Origin: Actinomycetes bacterium
Lineage (GTDB): Bacteria > Actinomycetota > Acidimicrobiia > Acidimicrobiales > Palsa-688
Reading direction: 5' to 3'
Length of the DNA: 10,300 bases
Assembly (NCBI GenBank): GCA_021827225.1
Contig: JAKAXG010000087.1
Coordinates: 1 to 10,300, forward strand
Shown one piece after another: positions 6,827 through 10,300 of this stretch (its first letter is position 1; every line of letters begins with the position of its first letter). The notes beneath the pieces are model-generated. The model was not told the origin of the DNA and did not search any database. It saw only the letters and a program-made list of their open reading frames with translations. Position numbers and translations under genes: made by a program.

Positions 6827-8028
6827 GACGCGTGCAACCAGACGATCGGCTGGCCGGCCTGGACCCGCTCGCCCGGCTGCGCCAGGCTGCCCTTGAGGGT
6901 CCCGGCGAAGGGGGAGAGGACCTCGCGGCCCGAGACGGTGCCGAGCAGGGTGCCCACCTCGATGGCGTCGCCCGGACTGGGCCCGCCGCCCTGCACCGGT
7001 TCGAACACCCCGGCGGAGGGGCTTATGACCACCCGCTCGGAGACGTAGAGCAGCTCGCCCTGATGGCCGCTGGCGTAGGTGTGCAGGGCGCTGTTGCCCG
7101 ACACGGCGTCGACCAGGGTGTCGAGATCGGCGGGCGTGGACACCCTCACGGTGGTGGCGCTGGGCAGGATGCGCCGGATCATGGCCGACAGCGAGTCTCC
7201 GGGGCCCAACTCGACGAAGACGTGCTCGGCGTCGAGGTGACGGTCGGCGACGCCGGCCAGGCGCAGAACGGTCTGGTACCAGCGGATGGGGCTGCACAGC
7301 TGGGCGGACAGGAGCACCTTCCACTCGTCGCCGCTGGCGTGGAACCGGCCGTCCACGTTGGCCACCACCGGGGTGTCGGGGTCGTGGAAGGTGGTCGTCG
7401 CCAGCGCCTTGCGCAGCCGGTCCCGGGCGGGGGCCATGAAGGGGGTGTGGAAGGCGCCGCCCACCCGGATGGGGCTGACCCGGCGGGCGCCCATCGACTG
7501 GGCCAGGTCGGCGGCCCGCTCGACCGAAGCCGCCTCGCCGGCGATGACGGTCTCCTCCGGGCCGTTGAAGTTGGCGACCCACACCTCGCCGTCGGCCAGC
7601 CGGCAGGCGATGTCCACGGTGTCGGCGTCGCAGCCCGCCACGAGGGTCATCACCCCCGGGGCGGCGTCGGCCGCCGCCTGCATGGCCTCGCCCCGCTCGG
7701 CCACCACCCGGACGGACTCCTCGAAGCCGAGGATGCCGCTGGCGGCCAGGGCGCTGTACTCGCCGACGGAGTGGCCGGCCACCCGGGTCGGCTCGATGCC
7801 GAGCCGCTCCACCGCGTCGAGCACCAGGAGGCTGAAGGTGAACGTTGCGACCTGGGCGTTCCTGGTCTCGGTCAGCTCTTCGGGACCGGCGTCTGTCAGC
7901 AGGGCGGCGATGTCGCGCCCGGCCGCCTCCGACGCCTCCTCGACGATCTCCCAGGACGGGTGCTGCCTCCAGGGCGCCCCCATGCCGGGTCGTTGCGCTC
8001 CTTGACCGGGAAACACGAAGGCGGGCAA
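6823..8028 (-). CDS. fabD: Malonyl-CoA:ACP transacylase (FabD) with C-terminal biotinyl/lipoyl-like domain
   Basis: Residues 1-305 of this 401-residue protein form a malonyl-CoA:ACP transacylase, which loads malonate onto acyl carrier protein. Visible are FVFPGQGAQRPGM (4-16), the nucleophile elbow GHSVGEYSAL (Ser87), Arg112 in VAERGEAM, catalytic His194 in GAFHTPFM, and VELGPGDSLSAMI (272-284). FabD is normally about 300-320 residues. Here about 90 more follow, and residues 333-398 resemble a biotinyl/lipoyl carrier domain: VISPSAGVFEP, then GDAIEVGTLLGTV, then SPFAGTLKG and GERVQAGQPIVWL. Where biotin carriers have EAMKM, this protein has VSGREV, so the modifiable lysine appears absent. The start is TTG at 8028, supported by AGGAGGT nine bases upstream and by the family N-terminus. 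The gene heads the fabD-fabH-acpP-fabF cluster, which suggests the extra domain acts in fatty acid synthesis. Confidence 0.93.
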   Translation of the reverse strand: MPAFVFPGQGAQRPGMGAPWRQHPSWEIVEEASEAAGRDIAALLTDAGPEELTETRNAQVATFTFSLLVLDAVERLGIEPTRVAGHSVGEYSALAASGILGFEESVRVVAERGEAMQAAADAAPGVMTLVAGCDADTVDIACRLADGEVWVANFNGPEETVIAGEAASVERAADLAQSMGARRVSPIRVGGAFHTPFMAPARDRLRKALATTTFHDPDTPVVANVDGRFHASGDEWKVLLSAQLCSPIRWYQTVLRLAGVADRHLDAEHVFVELGPGDSLSAMIRRILPSATTVRVSTPADLDTLVDAVSGNSALHTYASGHQGELLYVSERVVISPSAGVFEPVQGGGPSPGDAIEVGTLLGTVSGREVLSPFAGTLKGSLAQPGERVQAGQPIVWLHAS

Positions 8029-8037
8029 AGCGGCGGG

Positions 8038-8044
8038 ACCTCCT
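8038..8044 (-). promoter_or_regulatory. Strong Shine-Dalgarno deciding the TTG start of fabD
   Basis: AGGAGGT on the minus strand lies nine bases before the TTG at 8028. It is the strongest ribosome binding site seen in the window and supports the unusual start codon over the ATG at codon 16, which would remove the conserved PGQG motif. Confidence 0.75.
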
Positions 8045-8185
8045 GGGGGAAAGGCCGTTGGGGGACGTGGTGCAGCCGGCCCCGTTCCGGAGCCGACCCA
8101 GGTTGGACCCCCGGGCGGGCGGAAACGTAACCACCGGCGCCACAGAAGCTAAGCCCAGGCGGGGAGCGGAAGGGGGTTAGCGCTG
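8045..8185 (-). promoter_or_regulatory. Upstream region of the fab operon with candidate promoters
   Basis: The 157-bp gap between the ATPase gene stop and fabD should hold the operon promoter. Two TANNNT boxes are visible on the minus strand: TAGCTT (8151..8146) and TACGTT (8129..8124). Either would give an untranslated leader of roughly 85-110 bases, unlike the leaderless genes elsewhere in the window. No good -35 hexamer and no FasR-like or FapR-like operator could be recognised. Read-through from the ATPase gene is also possible, as no obvious hairpin terminator follows its stop. Confidence 0.35.
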
Positions 8186-9544
8186 TTAGGTGTCGGGCGG
8201 GAGCGGGTCGGCCTCCTGCTCCTGCTCCAGCATCAGCCTGCGGGCGGTCGACGAATCGTCGAAGCGGAGCAGCTTCACCAGGTGCACCACCGTGCCCCTC
8301 TCCGGTCGGGACTCGAAGCGGACCTGGTCCACCAGGGCGTGCATGAGCGCCATCCCCCGGCCGTGCTCGGCGTCGGTGTCGGCCATGGTGGGGCCGCTCA
8401 AGGCGTCGTGGTCGAACCCCCGCCCCACGTCCACCACCCGGATGTGGCAGCCGGTGGCGGCGATGCCGACCGCCACGTCGTAGGCGTCACCGGGTCCGGA
8501 ATGGTCGATCACGTTGGCGCACGCCTCGGTGACGGCCAGCTCCACGGCGTCGGCGTCGTCGGGGATCACCCCCACCTCCCTCATGGCCGCCCGGATCAGG
8601 TGGCGGGTGACCGGGACGCTCAGCCGGTCGCGGGGCAGCTGCAGCGACAGCGTCACCTGAAAGCCCTTCCCGGTCGACGCCGCCGCCGGCTGGTCGGGGC
8701 GGCGGGGCCAGTGGTAGCGGTGGGTCACGTCTCGGTCCCTGGACCGGGTCAGGTCGACGACGATCCGGCATTCGTGGTCACCCGCCGCCAGGGACTCCAC
8801 CACGTTCACGTCTGCCTCCCCGGCGGCCCGGGCGGCCAGCCCGCCGGCCAGCGCCGAGGTGAAGCGGCACAGGGCCGGGGCGGCGGCCGGCCCGAACGGG
8901 CACCGCCGGTTGCGGATCACGGCCCGGTCGGCCTGCGCGGTCACGACCTCGAAGTCCCCTCCCAGCCGGTCCTCCACCTCGACCAGCAGGTCGGCGAGCG
9001 ATCGGGCATCGGACTGCAGATCGGCCCGGTGCGCCTCCCGGGCGGCCACGGTGGCTCCCGCCCGGGCCGCCGCCTCCTCCAGGCTGCGGCCGCCGGCGAC
9101 GTCGGCGCCGATCAGGCCGACCAGGTGGCCGAGGCGGCCGTCGGGGACCAGGCCGGGATCTGCCGGTTCCAGGTCGATGTCGCGCTCGGGGGGGCGGGCC
9201 ACGCTCAACGACAGCGCCACCGCCTCGGTCCCGCCGTGCTCGGCGACCAGCCGGGCGGCCTGGTCATGGGCCCTGGTGACGCCCGCTCCCACCGGTGTCC
9301 CCGGCAGGGGGCCGTCGGGGAGGCGGCGGGAGCGCAGATGGCCGCGCCGGCCCTCCCAGTCGAGCGACACCCAGACCGGGCCGTCCGGTCCGCTCTCGAG
9401 CGTCTGGCGGACGAGCGGGCGGGCCAGCTCCACGACCGCCGGTTCGACGGCGTGGCGGGACAGATGGGTGCAGATCTCGTCCTCCAGCAGTGAAGACGAT
9501 CCGGGGACTCGGGAGTCGACGCACCATTCCACGGCAGGGTTCAT
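8186..9544 (-). CDS. Three-cysteine sensor-like domain fused to RsbW-type ATPase domain
   Basis: This is a 452-residue cytoplasmic regulator. The C-terminal part (about 297-425) is a GHKL/HATPase domain of the RsbW/anti-sigma type: N-box ELAVTEACANVIDHS (336-349, E340 and N344), G1 box VVDVGRGFD (370-378), G2 box HGRGMAL (394-400) and RGTVVHL (416-422). Such domains are serine kinases or anti-sigma factors acting in partner-switching. The middle part (about 180-265) resembles the ligand or metal-sensing half of SufR/DeoR-like actinobacterial regulators: ADLLVEVEDRLGGDFEV, then RRCPFG (C215), ALCRF (C226) and GDHECRIVVDL (C259). No DNA-binding helix-turn-helix was recognised at the N-terminus. 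No sigma factor or anti-anti-sigma gene is in the window. The ATG at 9544 lacks a clear Shine-Dalgarno, and a GTG at codon 5 is an alternative. The ATPase call is firm, the sensor call moderate. Confidence 0.82.
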   Translation of the reverse strand: MNPAVEWCVDSRVPGSSSLLEDEICTHLSRHAVEPAVVELARPLVRQTLESGPDGPVWVSLDWEGRRGHLRSRRLPDGPLPGTPVGAGVTRAHDQAARLVAEHGGTEAVALSLSVARPPERDIDLEPADPGLVPDGRLGHLVGLIGADVAGGRSLEEAAARAGATVAAREAHRADLQSDARSLADLLVEVEDRLGGDFEVVTAQADRAVIRNRRCPFGPAAAPALCRFTSALAGGLAARAAGEADVNVVESLAAGDHECRIVVDLTRSRDRDVTHRYHWPRRPDQPAAASTGKGFQVTLSLQLPRDRLSVPVTRHLIRAAMREVGVIPDDADAVELAVTEACANVIDHSGPGDAYDVAVGIAATGCHIRVVDVGRGFDHDALSGPTMADTDAEHGRGMALMHALVDQVRFESRPERGTVVHLVKLLRFDDSSTARRLMLEQEQEADPLPPDT

Positions 9545-9660
9545 ACCGCGCCGGGGCGAATTTGACGCCGGTCCCCGCCACGGGCCCGGCCCGAGCGCAG
9601 CGGCCGCCGCCGGGCCCGGTCAACGGGCGGCGCCGGCCCCTCCGGTCAGTGTGAACAGGT

Positions 9661-9691
9661 GGGCATATCCCTCCCCCGGGGGCGTATGCCC
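9661..9691. repeat. Nested inverted repeat
   Basis: Outer arms GGGCATA (9661-9667) and TATGCCC (9685-9691) are exact reverse complements. They enclose a CCCCCGGGGG palindrome (9673-9682). The two centres differ by only about 1.5 bp, so the whole could act as an operator or a cruciform. The AT-containing outer arms stand out from the GC-rich surroundings. Function is unknown. Confidence 0.4.
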
Positions 9692-9734
9692 CACCGGAGG
9701 GGGCCGGATACCCGCCCGCGGCGGCCGTGGTCGC

Positions 9735-9740
9735 TAGGTT
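9735..9740 (+). promoter_or_regulatory. Candidate leaderless -10 box of the coiled-coil gene
   Basis: TAGGTT is followed by eight bases (CAACGGCG) and then the ATG at 9749. No Shine-Dalgarno is present. A -35 hexamer is not evident. Confidence 0.45.
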
Positions 9741-9748
9741 CAACGGCG

Positions 9749-10300
9749 ATGACCGTCGCTTTCGCCGCCGCCCTGGCCGTCGCTGTAATCGCACTACTGG
9801 CCCTGGGTGCCACGGCCCGGCGGGGTTCGGTCGCCACCCGCCGGGACCGCCTCGAGGCTCAGACCCGCACCCGGGAGCTGGCGGAGGCCCGCCAGTCGGC
9901 GGAGGACGCCGCCCGGAGGGCCGACTCCGCCGCGGAGGAGGCGAGGGCCGCCCGGGCGGCGGCCGGTGACGCCGAGAGCCGGCTGGCCGAGGCGGAGAGC
10001 CGCCTGGCGGACGCCGACCGCCGGGCGTCGGAGGCGGAGCGGCGGGCCGAGGCGTTCCAGGCTGAGATCCTCCGGGCGGAGTCCCGGGCGGCGCAGCGCC
10101 GGGCGGCGGCGGCGGTCACGCCGTCGGCCGGGTCGGTGCTGTGGCAGCTGGAGCGGCTCCGTTGCGAGCGGGAGTGGTCCGAGGTGGTGGGTCCCGGCGT
10201 CCCGCTGCCGGTGGAGTGGGACGAGACCTTCGGGGCGGTGCTGGCCACCGAGATGGCCGTCGTGCGGGAGGTGATCGGCACACCCGGCGAGGTGGAGGCG
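9749..10300 (+). CDS. Membrane-anchored coiled-coil protein, partial at right edge
   Basis: An ATG at 9749 opens a frame of 184 codons that is still open at the window end. Residues 3-21 (VAFAAALAVAVIALLALGA) form one hydrophobic helix followed by RR, suggesting an N-terminal signal anchor with the rest in the cytoplasm. Residues about 30-120 are almost entirely Ala, Glu, Arg and Asp in heptads, a long coiled coil. Residues 128-184 are different: a Trp-containing amphipathic segment (SVLWQLERLRCEREWSEVVG) and an acidic segment that may begin a globular domain. The start is favoured by the -10-like TAGGTT upstream and the sensible membrane helix. The family was not recognised. Divergence from the sensor-ATPase gene suggests a related signalling role, and a histidine-kinase-like protein is possible, but this is a guess. 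Confidence 0.72.
   Translation, partial: MTVAFAAALAVAVIALLALGATARRGSVATRRDRLEAQTRTRELAEARQSAEDAARRADSAAEEARAARAAAGDAESRLAEAESRLADADRRASEAERRAEAFQAEILRAESRAAQRRAAAAVTPSAGSVLWQLERLRCEREWSEVVGPGVPLPVEWDETFGAVLATEMAVVREVIGTPGEVEA
9971..10054 (+). repeat. Tandem 21-bp repeats coding heptads of the coiled coil
   Basis: Four consecutive heptads are near copies at the protein level: AESRLAE (75-81), AESRLAD (82-88), ADRRASE (89-95) and AERRAEA (96-102). The underlying DNA has a degenerate 21-bp period. The pattern fits a coiled coil that grew by heptad duplication. Confidence 0.6.

Larger units (their letters stand above)
9545..9748. promoter_or_regulatory. Divergent intergenic region between ATPase and coiled-coil genes
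   Basis: This 204-bp region separates two divergent genes and should hold both promoters. Upstream of the ATPase gene, the minus strand has CAAATT 14 bases before the ATG, a possible imperfect -10 box with a short leader. On the plus side, TAGGTT lies near 9735. Between them is the nested inverted repeat at 9661-9691. No open frame in the gap looks like a gene. Confidence 0.4.

Noticed and set aside
6832..8130. A 432-codon plus-strand frame antisense to fabD
   Set aside because: Composition is typical of an antisense GC shadow (His, Gly, Val, Asp rich) and no conserved motif is present.
5843..8143. A 766-codon minus-strand open frame spanning fabD and fabH
   Set aside because: Only its last 327 codons encode FabH. 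The upstream part is an Arg/Gly/Pro-rich shadow of fabD in another frame, a product of GC-saturated third positions.
8282..9493. A 403-codon plus-strand frame antisense to the sensor-ATPase gene
   Set aside because: The opposite strand has clear N, G1 and G2 boxes. This frame has none and fits an antisense shadow.
9264..9794. A 176-codon minus-strand frame across the divergent intergenic region
   Set aside because: It overlaps the 5' part of the ATPase gene in another frame and both promoter regions, and is Arg/Pro/Gly-rich with no motifs.
1..10300. Search for tRNA, rRNA, CRISPR arrays, transposases and integrases
   Set aside because: No cloverleaf-like segment, spaced identical repeats or mobile-element protein was seen. 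All long frames with recognisable motifs are housekeeping or regulatory genes.

Overview
The window is very GC-rich (about 70% by eye, with G/C-saturated third codon positions). Its gene set fits a high-GC actinomycete, possibly an Acidimicrobiia-like lineage. It has an F420-type luciferase-like oxidoreductase, a fabD-fabH-acpP-fabF cluster in the order used by Actinomycetota, an RsbW-type ATPase, and start sites that look leaderless. No mobile elements, RNA genes, CRISPR arrays or prophage genes were seen. It reads as an ordinary chromosomal core region with some unusual protein architectures and regulatory DNA.

Layout. Positions 1-204 carry no clear gene but hold repeated TCTGTAC motifs. 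An ABC1/UbiB-family atypical kinase (205-1830, minus) diverges from an AcuI/YhdH-type NADPH-dependent enoyl reductase (1886-2881, plus). The 55-bp gap between them contains a perfect 17-bp palindrome placed to touch both promoters. The reductase converges on a BCP-type peroxiredoxin (2878-3339, minus), which diverges from an F420-type LLM oxidoreductase (3414-4292, plus). That gene converges on the fatty acid synthesis cluster. Both convergent pairs share a CTAG tetranucleotide as interlocked TAG stop codons.

The type II fatty acid synthase cluster runs on the minus strand from 8028 down to 4289: fabD (malonyl loading), fabH (first condensation), acpP (carrier) and fabF (elongation). fabD/fabH overlap by 4 nt (ATGA) and acpP/fabF by 1 nt (TGATG), suggesting one translationally coupled operon. 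FabD carries a C-terminal biotinyl/lipoyl-like domain in which the modifiable lysine appears to be missing; this is the most unusual protein feature here.

Upstream lies a 452-residue regulator (8186-9544, minus). It joins a three-cysteine sensor-like domain to a C-terminal RsbW-like histidine-kinase-type ATPase domain. It diverges from a gene running off the right edge (9749-10300, plus) that encodes a membrane-anchored coiled-coil protein. The 204-bp region between them carries a nested inverted repeat.

Across the window, five of the six genes that begin a transcription unit and have readable upstream DNA show TANNNT 6-8 nt before the start codon and no Shine-Dalgarno sequence. This is the pattern of leaderless actinobacterial promoters. 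fabD differs, with a TTG start behind a strong AGGAGGT site and an apparently long leader.
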